From Subtercola boreus (GTDB lineage Bacteria > Actinomycetota > Actinomycetes > Actinomycetales > Microbacteriaceae), in NCBI RefSeq assembly GCF_003399635.1, contig NZ_NBXB01000013.1, forward strand, positions 1 through 53,721: a stretch of DNA of 53,721 nt. The letters are read 5' to 3'. The notes under the pieces are model-generated. The model was not told where the DNA came from. It saw only the letters and a list, made by a program, of their open reading frames with translations, and made no database searches. Positions 41,045-48,218 of this stretch are shown here, piece by piece. Position 1 is the first letter of the stretch. Each line of letters starts with the position of its first letter. Made by a program: the position numbers and the translations under genes.

Positions 41045-42382
41045 ATGGATCTCAACCCCGAAGACGGAAAGCTCGCCTACGAACTCGACCGCGCCCACGT
41101 CTTCCACTCCTGGTCGGCTCAGGCCGCGCTGAAGCCGATGGTCATCGCCGGCGGCCTCGGCAGTACCGTCTGGGACTTCGACGGCAACCGCTACCTCGAC
41201 TTCTCGAGCCAGCTCATCAACGTGAACATCGGTCACCAGCACCCGGCCGTGACCGCGGCCATCCGCGCGCAGACCGAGGTGCTCACCACCGTCGCCCCCG
41301 CAGCGGCGAACCTCGCGCGGGGCAGAGCCGCCCAGCGCATCCTCGAACGGGCCGGCCACGACTTCAGCAAGGTCTTCTTCACCAACGGCGGCGCGGACGC
41401 CAACGAGAACGCCTTTCGCATGGCCAGGCTCTACACCGGGCGAGACAAGATCCTCTCGACCTACCGCTCGTACCATGGCAACACCGGGGCAGCGGTCGTC
41501 GCGACAGGCGACTGGCGGCGGATGCCCAACGAGTACGCTCGCGGCCACGTCCACTTCTTCGGGCCCTACGAGTACCGGAGCGAGTTCTGGTCCTCGAGCC
41601 CGGAGGAGGAGTCGGCCCGAGCCCTCCACCACCTCGAACGGGTGATCGTCTCCGAGGGGGCGTCGGGGATCGCCGCCATCGTGCTCGAGACGATTCCCGG
41701 CACCGCGGGCATCCTCGTGCCGCCGCCCGGCTATCTCGCCGGAGTGCGGGCGCTCTCGGACAAGTACGGCATCATGCTCATCTTCGACGAGGTGATGTGC
41801 GGGTTCGGGCGCGCGGGCGGCTGGTTCGCGTTCCAGGCGCTCGGCCAGGTCGAGGGCGAGACGGTCGTGCCCGATCTCATCACCTTCGCGAAGGGCGTCA
41901 ACTCGGGGTATGTGCCGGTCGGCGGGGTCATCATCCCGCCCTACATCGCTGAAGCCTTCGATGACACCGTCTTCCCCGGCGGCCTGACCTATTCCGGGCA
42001 TCCACTCGCCATGGCCTCCATCGTCGGCGCGCTCGATGCAATGGCAGCCGAGGGCATCGTCGCCAATGCCGAACGCATCGGCCGCGACGTGCTCGGGCCC
42101 GGACTCCGCGCGCTGGCCGAGAAGCACGACGTCATCGGCGAGGTGCGGGGGATCGGTGTCTTCTGGGCGCTCGACCTGGTCGCCGACCGCGAGACGCGTG
42201 AGCCCCTCCCCGCTCGGACGATCGGTGTGCTCAAGGCGAAGCTGCTCTCCCTCGGACTCCTTCCGATGTTCGCCGACAACAGGCTGCACGTCGTGCCGCC
42301 CTGCGTGGTGACCGAGGAGGAGGTCGCCCAGGCGCTCGGCATCTTCGATGAGGCGTTCGCGTCGATCGCGGTGCGCGCCTGA
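41045..42382 (+). CDS. Class III omega-amino-acid aminotransferase (beta-alanine transaminase candidate)
   Basis: This PLP enzyme of 445 residues would convert beta-alanine to malonate semialdehyde. Class III motifs: FFTNGGADANENAFRMARLY, the PLP-contact stretch SYHGNTGAAV, MLIFDEVMCGFGRAG and the Schiff-base Lys in TFAKGVNSGYVPVGG. The start is ATG 41045 rather than the in-frame ATG 41006, which lies inside the hairpin. It is the last gene of the operon; the following LysR gene has its own promoter. The amine substrate is inferred from the pathway. Confidence 0.88.
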   Translation: MDLNPEDGKLAYELDRAHVFHSWSAQAALKPMVIAGGLGSTVWDFDGNRYLDFSSQLINVNIGHQHPAVTAAIRAQTEVLTTVAPAAANLARGRAAQRILERAGHDFSKVFFTNGGADANENAFRMARLYTGRDKILSTYRSYHGNTGAAVVATGDWRRMPNEYARGHVHFFGPYEYRSEFWSSSPEEESARALHHLERVIVSEGASGIAAIVLETIPGTAGILVPPPGYLAGVRALSDKYGIMLIFDEVMCGFGRAGGWFAFQALGQVEGETVVPDLITFAKGVNSGYVPVGGVIIPPYIAEAFDDTVFPGGLTYSGHPLAMASIVGALDAMAAEGIVANAERIGRDVLGPGLRALAEKHDVIGEVRGIGVFWALDLVADRETREPLPARTIGVLKAKLLSLGLLPMFADNRLHVVPPCVVTEEEVAQALGIFDEAFASIAVRA

Positions 42383-42398
42383 CGGGTGGCTGACGGCG

Positions 42399-42410
42399 GT
42401 GCGGCCGCAC
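42399..42410. repeat. 12-base GC palindrome
   Basis: GTGCGGCCGCAC sits 17 bases after the transaminase stop. It may serve as a terminator stem though no T-run follows. Confidence 0.4.
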
Positions 42411-42476
42411 GTCACGCGCCGCGCCGCCCCGCCCCGCCACCCCGCACCTGAGCCACGCTTTCGCCGCTCGAACGAG

Positions 42477-42482
42477 TAGCGT
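42477..42482 (+). promoter_or_regulatory. -10 box of the LysR gene
   Basis: TAGCGT ends six bases before the ATG at 42489. Confidence 0.5.
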
Positions 42483-42488
42483 TCCTAC

Positions 42489-43430
42489 ATGGACGTACGC
42501 CGGCTCGAACTGCTCCGAGAACTCGCGGAGCGCGGCAGCATCACCGAGGTAGCCCGGGCGACCCACCGCACGCCCTCAGCCGTCTCGCAGCAGCTGCGCG
42601 TGCTCGAGCGCGAGGCCGGCCTTCCCCTCACCGAGAAGGCCGGCCGCGGCATCGTGCTCACCGACGCCGGCCGGGCCCTCGCCCGGAGCGCCACGGATGT
42701 CGCCATCGCCCTCGAGCGCGCCGATGCGCTCTGGGACGAGTTCCGCCACGACCCCACGGGCGAGGTGTCGCTGGCGACCTTCCCGACCGGCGGCCAGATG
42801 CTCCTGCCCGGGGTGCTGCACCGGCTCGCCGGGCAGTCGGGCCTGACCCTCCACGCCAGCGACCGCGACCCCGTCTCCGAGGGCTTCCCCGACCTCACCA
42901 ACGACTTCGACATCGTGGTCGCCCACGCGCCGTCCCGTCCGCCCTCGCTCTGGTACGGGCGGGGCCTCAGCATCGTGCATCTGATCACCGAGCCCCTCGA
43001 CGTGGCGCTTCCCCCCGGGCATCCCCTCGCCGACCAGGCCAGCGTCAGCCCCTCGGACCTGATCGGTGAACAGTGGATCGGCGTCCCCTGGGGATACCCG
43101 TTCGAACGCACCCTCTACGACATCTCCGCAGCGGCGGGCGCGCCCGTCAACATCGTGCAGCGGTTCGCCGACACCCGCGTCACCGAGGCTCTCGTGTCCT
43201 CGGGCCTCGGCGTCGCGATCCTGCCCCGGTACACCGCCGGCGGCGCGTATCTCACGTCGGATTCCCTGCCGCGCATCGCGCTGAAGCCACTCTCCGGCAT
43301 GCGGGCCGAGCGGCACATCTACGCTCTGATGCGCCCCGACCGCGCCGAGCGGCTCGCCGTGCGCACCATCGCCGATCTCCTCCGGGCCGAGGCCGACGCG
43401 ATCCGCGAGGCGAACCCCACCCCCACCTGA
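42489..43430 (+). CDS. LysR family transcriptional regulator
   Basis: The 313-residue regulator starts MDVRRLELLRELAERGSITE. Its winged helix is VARATHRTPSAVSQQLRVLE, and a substrate-binding-type C-terminal domain follows (GEVSLATFPTGGQMLLPGVL). It lies between the pyrimidine island and the conserved DUF177-rpmF run, on the same strand as both. A role in controlling the upstream catabolic genes is possible but the leaderless promoter shows it is expressed separately. Confidence 0.9.
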   Translation: MDVRRLELLRELAERGSITEVARATHRTPSAVSQQLRVLEREAGLPLTEKAGRGIVLTDAGRALARSATDVAIALERADALWDEFRHDPTGEVSLATFPTGGQMLLPGVLHRLAGQSGLTLHASDRDPVSEGFPDLTNDFDIVVAHAPSRPPSLWYGRGLSIVHLITEPLDVALPPGHPLADQASVSPSDLIGEQWIGVPWGYPFERTLYDISAAAGAPVNIVQRFADTRVTEALVSSGLGVAILPRYTAGGAYLTSDSLPRIALKPLSGMRAERHIYALMRPDRAERLAVRTIADLLRAEADAIREANPTPT

Positions 43431-43484
43431 CCCGCCGACAGCAGACACCGGGCGACGACCCGCCGACCACCCGCCGAGGCAGGG

Positions 43485-43490
43485 TAAGCT
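43485..43490 (+). promoter_or_regulatory. -10 box of the DUF177-rpmF operon
   Basis: TAAGCT ends six bases before the GTG start at 43497. Confidence 0.5.
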
Positions 43491-43496
43491 CTCGCA

Positions 43497-44117
43497 GTGA
43501 GCAAATTCAACAAGACCCCGTTCACGGTCAACGTCTGGGACCTGATGCACGTGCCCGGCGAGCTCCGCGAACGCCAGCTCGACATCGTTGTGCCGGAGAA
43601 GATGGGTGAGGGCCTCGTCGCTGTCCAGGCAGGGGCGACACTCGAGATCGATGCCCGCCTGGAGAGCCTCCACGACGGCATCCTGGCCACCGTGAGGGTC
43701 GACACCGAGGCCTCCGGAGAGTGCAGTCGCTGCCTCCGAGACATCGAATTGCCGGTTCGAGTCGAGTTTGCGGAGCTTTTCGCGTATTCTCTTGACGAAG
43801 CTTTTGATTACGAGGTTCAGGCCGATCACATCGACCTCGAACCACTGATCAGGGATGCGGTTGTTCTCGCACTCCCGTTTCAGCCGGTTTGTCGGCCAGA
43901 TTGCCCAGGACTCGACCCGGTCACGGGTGAGCGGCTGGAAGACCTGCCCGAGCGTGCCCCGCAGGAAGAATTCGATTCCCGTTGGTCGGCGCTGACCGGG
44001 CTGCTGGGCCCAAGCGGCTCGGGTGCACACGCTGAAACACTCCCAGAAGCTTCCACAGACACGGCAACCGACGGTGCGACTCCGTCTGCGAGCCCCACCG
44101 AGAGAGAAAAGAGTTAG
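43497..44117 (+). CDS. DUF177 (YceD) family protein, 23S rRNA accumulation factor
   Basis: The YceD/DUF177 family supports 23S rRNA accumulation and 50S assembly. The 206-residue protein shows the family core: ATVRVDTEASGECSRCLRDI (CxRC), later DLEPLIRDAVVLALPFQPVC and RPDCPGLD, giving four Cys that may bind metal. The last 40 residues are a Ser/Thr/Ala-rich tail. It is followed three bases after its stop by rpmF, as in most bacteria. Confidence 0.93.
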   Translation: MSKFNKTPFTVNVWDLMHVPGELRERQLDIVVPEKMGEGLVAVQAGATLEIDARLESLHDGILATVRVDTEASGECSRCLRDIELPVRVEFAELFAYSLDEAFDYEVQADHIDLEPLIRDAVVLALPFQPVCRPDCPGLDPVTGERLEDLPERAPQEEFDSRWSALTGLLGPSGSGAHAETLPEASTDTATDGATPSASPTEREKS

Positions 44118-44120
44118 CTC

Positions 44121-44324
44121 ATGGCTGTACCGAAGCGAAAGATGTCGCGGGCCTCGACCCGCATGCGTCGTGCCCAGTGGAAGGCCACCGCGCCGACCCT
44201 GGTGAAGACGATCGAGAACGGCAAGACCACCTACAGTCTCCCGCACCGCGCGAAGGTTGTCGAAGACTCCGCCGGCACCGCGCTGTTCCTTGAATACAAG
44301 GGCCGCAAGGTCGCTGACGTATAG
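44121..44324 (+). CDS. rpmF: Ribosomal protein L32
   Basis: The 67-residue large-subunit protein begins [20 protein letters not shown]. It contains no cysteine at all, so it is the zinc-free form; zinc-binding L32 carries four Cys in its C-terminal half. It is translated from the DUF177 transcript. Confidence 0.97.
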   Translation: MAVPKRKMSRASTRMRRAQWKATAPTLVKTIENGKTTYSLPHRAKVVEDSAGTALFLEYKGRKVADV

Positions 44325-44418
44325 CATTTTCTCTGGCTCGCCCGCTGGGCGACGCGAATGAATCTGCGGCCGGGGTTCCGGCGATGTCAGACGGGGTGCG
44401 TTCGATCGGAGTGAGGCA

Positions 44419-45180
44419 GTGAGCAAGACGGCTGCAGCACCCGACCGGGCGCACCTTTTGTCGACTCTCGAGGTCCAGATTCCGGATGATCTGCTGCACC
44501 TTGCGCTGACCCACCGTTCCTGGTCGTACGAGAACGGCGGAGTGCCCACGAATGAGCGCCTCGAGTTCCTCGGCGACTCCATCCTCGGCCAGGCCGTGAC
44601 GGTCATGCTCTACACCCGCTACCCCGACCGGGGCGAGGGTGAGCTGGCCAAGCGGCGCGCGAGCCTCGTCAGCACGGTGGCCCTGGCCGGTATCGGCCGG
44701 TCGATCGGGCTGGGAGCGTTCATCCTGCTCGGCAAGGGCGAAGACCTCACGGGCGGCCGGGCCAAGGCGTCGATCCTCGCCGACACGGTCGAGGCGCTCA
44801 TTGGTGCGACCTACCTCGGGCTCGGTGGCGACGTCGCCACCGCTCTGGTGCTGCGCCTCGTCGAGCCGCTCATCTCGAACCCGGAGACCTTCGGCGAGTC
44901 GATGGACCCGAAGACCGAACTGCAGGAGCTCGCGGCAACCCTGGGCGACGCTGCCCCGGTCTACGAGATCGCCGAGAGCGGTCCCGACCACCGCAAGACA
45001 TTCGTTGCAACGGTCACTGTCGGCTCCCTCGCCACCGCGACGGGTGAGGGGTCGAGCAAGAAGCAGGCCGAGTCGATCGCAGCCCGCCGGGCGTGCCTTT
45101 TGCTCGCGCCCCCTCGCCAGCAACAGGCCGCCCCTCTGGCGCCTGCTGCCTCGCCACCCGCGACGCAGCAGGCGCCGTAG
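44419..45180 (+). CDS. rnc: Ribonuclease III
   Basis: RNase III cuts double-stranded RNA such as rRNA precursors. The 253-residue protein has the signature TNERLEFLGDSILGQAV, the second acidic site in ASILADTVEALIGATYLGLG, and a C-terminal dsRNA-binding domain (MDPKTELQELAATLGDAAPV; GEGSSKKQAESIAARRACLL). An Ala/Pro/Gln-rich tail of about 25 residues is extra. The GTG start follows GGAGTGAGGC. The stop overlaps the mutM start by one base. Confidence 0.96.
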   Translation: MSKTAAAPDRAHLLSTLEVQIPDDLLHLALTHRSWSYENGGVPTNERLEFLGDSILGQAVTVMLYTRYPDRGEGELAKRRASLVSTVALAGIGRSIGLGAFILLGKGEDLTGGRAKASILADTVEALIGATYLGLGGDVATALVLRLVEPLISNPETFGESMDPKTELQELAATLGDAAPVYEIAESGPDHRKTFVATVTVGSLATATGEGSSKKQAESIAARRACLLLAPPRQQQAAPLAPAASPPATQQAP

Positions 45181-46169
45181 TGCCCGAACTCCCCGAAGTC
45201 GAGGTCGTGCGCGCAGGTCTCGAACCCGCCGTGACCGGCTCGCTGATCACGGGCGTCGAGGTCTTCGACGTGCGCTCCCTGAAGCGGCACAGCGCGCTCG
45301 CCGGCCCGTTCGAGAGCCTGCTCTCCGGGCACCGGATACTCGCAGCCGTCCGCCGCGGAAAGTTCCTGTGGTTCCCGCTCTCCTCGGGCCGCGCCCTCGT
45401 GACGCACCTCGGCATGAGCGGGCAGGTGCTGCTGCGGGCACCGGGCGCGGTCGAAGACGGGCTGCTGCGCATCCGGGTCAGCATCGAGCATCCGGTGCAG
45501 GGTGAGCTCTGGGTGAACTTCGTCGACCAGCGCATCTTCGGCTCGATGGCCGTCGATGAGCTCGTTCCGACACCGGATGGCCGTGCCGCCGGATTCGCGG
45601 GCGCGGCCCTGCTCGAACCGGAGTGGGCGGCGCTCATCCCGAGCCAGGTGGCGCACATCGCGCGCGACCCCCTCGACCCTGCATTCGACGAGACGGCGTT
45701 CTTCTCGGCCCTGAAGCGCAAGAACACGGGAATCAAACGTGCCCTGCTCGACCAGACGCTCGTCAGCGGCATCGGCAACATCTACGCCGACGAAGCGCTC
45801 TGGGCCGCGAAACTGCACTACGAGCAGCCGACCTCGTCTCTCGGACCGCGGGTCGCCAGGCATCTGCTGGCGGAGGTGCGTCTCGTGCTCACGAAGGCCC
45901 TCGCCGAGGGCGGCACGAGTTTCGACGCCCAGTACGTCAATGTGAACGGGGCCTCGGGCTACTTCTCGCACAGCCTGAACGCCTACGGGCAGCAGGGGAA
46001 GCCGTGCCCGCGCTGCGGCCACCTCATCGTGCGCGAGCGTTTCATGAACCGCTCCTCCCACTTCTGCCCCCACTGCCAAAGACTCCGCCGCCCCGCTGCG
46101 GCCGCCCCCCGCCGCGCCGCAGCCATCCCGCCGCCCGCCACCACGCCGCCCGCCGCCACCACCCCCTGA
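45180..46169 (+). CDS. mutM: Formamidopyrimidine-DNA glycosylase (Fpg)
   Basis: MutM removes 8-oxoguanine and other oxidised purines and nicks the site. After removal of the initiator residue it begins PELPEVEVVRAGLEPAVTGS with the catalytic N-terminal Pro and Glu. The H2TH region includes DQTLVSGIGNIYADEALWAA, and the zinc finger is CPRCGHLIVRERFMN to CPHC. About 30 extra residues, rich in Ala/Pro/Arg, follow the finger, where most Fpg proteins end. The GTG start shares a base with the rnc stop. Confidence 0.95.
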   Translation: MPELPEVEVVRAGLEPAVTGSLITGVEVFDVRSLKRHSALAGPFESLLSGHRILAAVRRGKFLWFPLSSGRALVTHLGMSGQVLLRAPGAVEDGLLRIRVSIEHPVQGELWVNFVDQRIFGSMAVDELVPTPDGRAAGFAGAALLEPEWAALIPSQVAHIARDPLDPAFDETAFFSALKRKNTGIKRALLDQTLVSGIGNIYADEALWAAKLHYEQPTSSLGPRVARHLLAEVRLVLTKALAEGGTSFDAQYVNVNGASGYFSHSLNAYGQQGKPCPRCGHLIVRERFMNRSSHFCPHCQRLRRPAAAAPRRAAAIPPPATTPPAATTP

Positions 46170-46230
46170 ACCGATCCACCGAAAACTGTCGCCTCACCTC
46201 CCGCAGAGCGACAGTTTTCGGTGGATCGGT
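46170..46230. terminator. Perfect 23-bp inverted repeat between convergent genes
   Basis: Two exactly complementary 23-base arms (46170-46192 and 46208-46230) flank a 15-base loop. The arms start directly after the mutM stop codon and end just before the stop of the convergent DUF1275 gene. Each arm holds an A4/T4 run (GAAAACTGTCGC ... GCGACAGTTTTC), so it can work as a terminator on either strand. Confidence 0.9.
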
Positions 46231-46233
46231 CGC

Positions 46234-46953
46234 TCAGACCGACTTCGACGCAGCGCGCAATTCCGGCTCCTCTGTCGAGTAGCGCGCGCCGACGTGGCCG
46301 AGCACGGCGACGATCACCGTGATGAGCGCCGACAGCGACACACCCCAGCCGAGCCCGAGGCGGAGCAGCAACGCTCCCACCCCGGCGCCGGCCGCGATCA
46401 GCACGATCGCCGCGGCCCGCCGGAACCACGGCTGACCCTTCCCACCCGCCAGGCGCGAGTCGGCGGCGAACCCGGTGATGGTCGACGTCACGACGACAGT
46501 GGTGACATCCTTCACGCCGATGTGCCGCGCAGTGCCAGCCTGGATCCCCATCGCGATCGCGAGGAACATCGTCACGATGTACTCCTGTGGCTGCGGGGGT
46601 GTGCCGCCGTACACCAGCAGGCCGACCGCGAGCCCCACCATGATCACGGCGACCGCGGTCAGCAGCGAGGTGCTCCGATGGGTCCAGCCCTCCTTGATCG
46701 GCCGCAGCACCCGGCCGGCGATCACGGCGCCGAGCATGAAGCTGAGCAGGGCGATGACCGGCCCGATGACCGGCAGCCCGTCGGCCCCGGCCAGCGCCAT
46801 GCCGAGGATGACGACGTTGCCCGTCATGTTCCCCGTGAACACCCGGTCGAGCCCCAGATAGCCGACTGCATCCACCACCCCTGTCGAGAAGGTGAGCGCG
46901 AGCATGAGGGCGAGGTGGAGGTTCGGGATGTTACGGCCGAGGCGCTTGGGCAC
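46234..46953 (-). CDS. DUF1275 (YoaK-like) membrane protein
   Basis: The 239-residue protein has about six or seven helices: LHLALMLALTFSTGVVDAVG, VFTGNMTGNVVILGMALAGA, PVIALLSFMLGAVIAGRVL, STSLLTAVAVIMVGLAVGLL and others. The GYLGLDRVFTGNMTGNVV stretch is the DUF1275 signature. Family function is unsettled. It converges with mutM and diverges from the acetamidase-like gene by 69 bases. Confidence 0.85.
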   Translation of the reverse strand: MPKRLGRNIPNLHLALMLALTFSTGVVDAVGYLGLDRVFTGNMTGNVVILGMALAGADGLPVIGPVIALLSFMLGAVIAGRVLRPIKEGWTHRSTSLLTAVAVIMVGLAVGLLVYGGTPPQPQEYIVTMFLAIAMGIQAGTARHIGVKDVTTVVVTSTITGFAADSRLAGGKGQPWFRRAAAIVLIAAGAGVGALLLRLGLGWGVSLSALITVIVAVLGHVGARYSTEEPELRAASKSV

Positions 46954-46988
46954 GGGGATTCCTTGTCAGCGCGGCACTCGGCGCGCAG

Positions 46989-46994
46989 TACTCT
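46989..46994 (+). promoter_or_regulatory. -10 box before the acetamidase gene and a ten-codon frame
   Basis: TACTCT ends six bases before GTG 47001, which opens a ten-codon frame (MDERAVEDAV if started with Met) that ends at 47033, overlapping the ATG at 47023. A leaderless upstream frame or an untranslated leader of about 22 bases are both possible. Confidence 0.4.
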
Positions 46995-47022
46995 CGAAGG
47001 GTGGACGAAAGGGCAGTGGAAG

Positions 47023-48117
47023 ATGCAGTTTGACCCGCTCCAGCCGAACGCCGGCGCGATTCGATCCCCACACTATCTGCCTGCAACCGGCCGGAATGTG
47101 CTCTGGGGCCGCCTGCCGTGCGCCCGGGACGAAGCCGTGCTCGAGATCGAGTCGGGCGACGAGGTCACCATCGACACTCTCAGCCACGAGGGCATCCTCG
47201 AAGACCAGGGCCGGGACCCGCTGCGGTACTTCCAGGGCCACGGCGTCGACCGTCAACACATCCTCGACGACGCGATCGCCATTGCGGCCTCCAACTACCC
47301 GCGCGACAGGGCGGCCGACGGCCCGCACGTCGTGACCGGCCCGATCCGGGTGCGCGGGGCGAAGCCAGGCGACCTGCTGAAGATGACCCTCGTCGAGGCG
47401 CTGCCGCGCGTTCCCTACGGCGTCATCTCCAACCGGCACAGCAAGGGAGCGCTGCCGGGTGAGTACCCGGCGAGCCTCGGCGCCGTCAGTGTGTTCTCCC
47501 GCGTCGACGAAGACCCGGACGGCCGCCGCGTCGGCGTTCTGCCCGTCACCCCGGGGGGCCCGGACGTCGTGCGCTTTCCGCTGGCACCCTTCCTCGGCAT
47601 CATGGGTGTCGCGGTCGCCGGTGACACCCGGCCGCACTCCGTTCCGCCCGGCGCGCACGGCGGCAACATCGACATCAACCTGCTGACCGCCGGCAACTCG
47701 CTCTATCTCCCGGTGCAGGTGGCCGGCGCCCTCGCCTATGTGGGTGACCCGCACTTCGCCCAGGGCGACGGCGAGGTGGCGCTCACCGCCATGGAGGCGT
47801 CGCTCCGGGTGACCGTGCGCTTCGAGCTTCTCAGCCAGTCGGATGCCCTGCAGCAGTTCGGCGCGCTCGTCGGCCCGCTCGCCGAGACCCGGGAGTTCCT
47901 CGTGCCGACAGGTATGAGCGTCGACCTCGACGAGGCGGTGCAGCACTGCGTGCGCGCGGCCATCTCCCTGCTGGGTGCCCGCTACGGCATGGAGCCGCAC
48001 CTCGCTTACGCCTACCTCAGCGCGGCGACCGACTTCAACATCTCGCAGGTGGTCGACATCGTGAAGGGCGTCCACGCCCGCATCCGGGTCGCCGACTTCG
48101 CCGCGATCTCGAACTAA
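47023..48117 (+). CDS. Acetamidase/formamidase family protein
   Basis: The 364-residue enzyme is of the FmdA/AmdA family, which hydrolyses short amides to ammonia and the acid. Seen: SGDEVTIDTLSHEGILEDQG, GPIRVRGAKPGDLLKMTLVE, ISNRHSKGALPGEYP, and the metal/active-site region HSVPPGAHGGNIDINLLTAG followed by YVGDPHFAQGDGEVALTAME. It lies before the ureide genes, 101 bases upstream of the aminotransferase. Together they suggest nitrogen scavenging from amides and ureides; its natural amide is unknown. Confidence 0.9.
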   Translation: MQFDPLQPNAGAIRSPHYLPATGRNVLWGRLPCARDEAVLEIESGDEVTIDTLSHEGILEDQGRDPLRYFQGHGVDRQHILDDAIAIAASNYPRDRAADGPHVVTGPIRVRGAKPGDLLKMTLVEALPRVPYGVISNRHSKGALPGEYPASLGAVSVFSRVDEDPDGRRVGVLPVTPGGPDVVRFPLAPFLGIMGVAVAGDTRPHSVPPGAHGGNIDINLLTAGNSLYLPVQVAGALAYVGDPHFAQGDGEVALTAMEASLRVTVRFELLSQSDALQQFGALVGPLAETREFLVPTGMSVDLDEAVQHCVRAAISLLGARYGMEPHLAYAYLSAATDFNISQVVDIVKGVHARIRVADFAAISN

Positions 48118-48159
48118 GCCAGAAAGTGGCCCCGCAATACGCGTGAAACATCTGTTGCA

Positions 48160-48165
48160 TAAGCT
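48160..48165 (+). promoter_or_regulatory. -10 box of the ureide operon
   Basis: TAAGCT lies immediately before the palindrome at 48166-48179, so transcription would start inside it (about 48172). Confidence 0.45.
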
Positions 48166-48180
48166 TGTTTTCTGAAACAC
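48166..48180 (+). promoter_or_regulatory. Operator-like palindrome upstream of the ureide genes
   Basis: TGTTT-TCTG-AAACA is a perfect 5+4+5 inverted repeat. It contains TCTGAAACAC, identical to the site in the pyrimidine operon promoter at 33657-33666. A further TGAAACA lies at 48144-48150. Confidence 0.6.
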
Positions 48181-48218
48181 TTGACTCAGAGACATCCACA
48201 GCGCGCGAGGAGCACCCC

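Noticed and set aside
41015-42415. 466-residue minus-strand frame opposite the transaminase
   Set aside because: Shadow of a clear class III aminotransferase gene; no motifs of its own.
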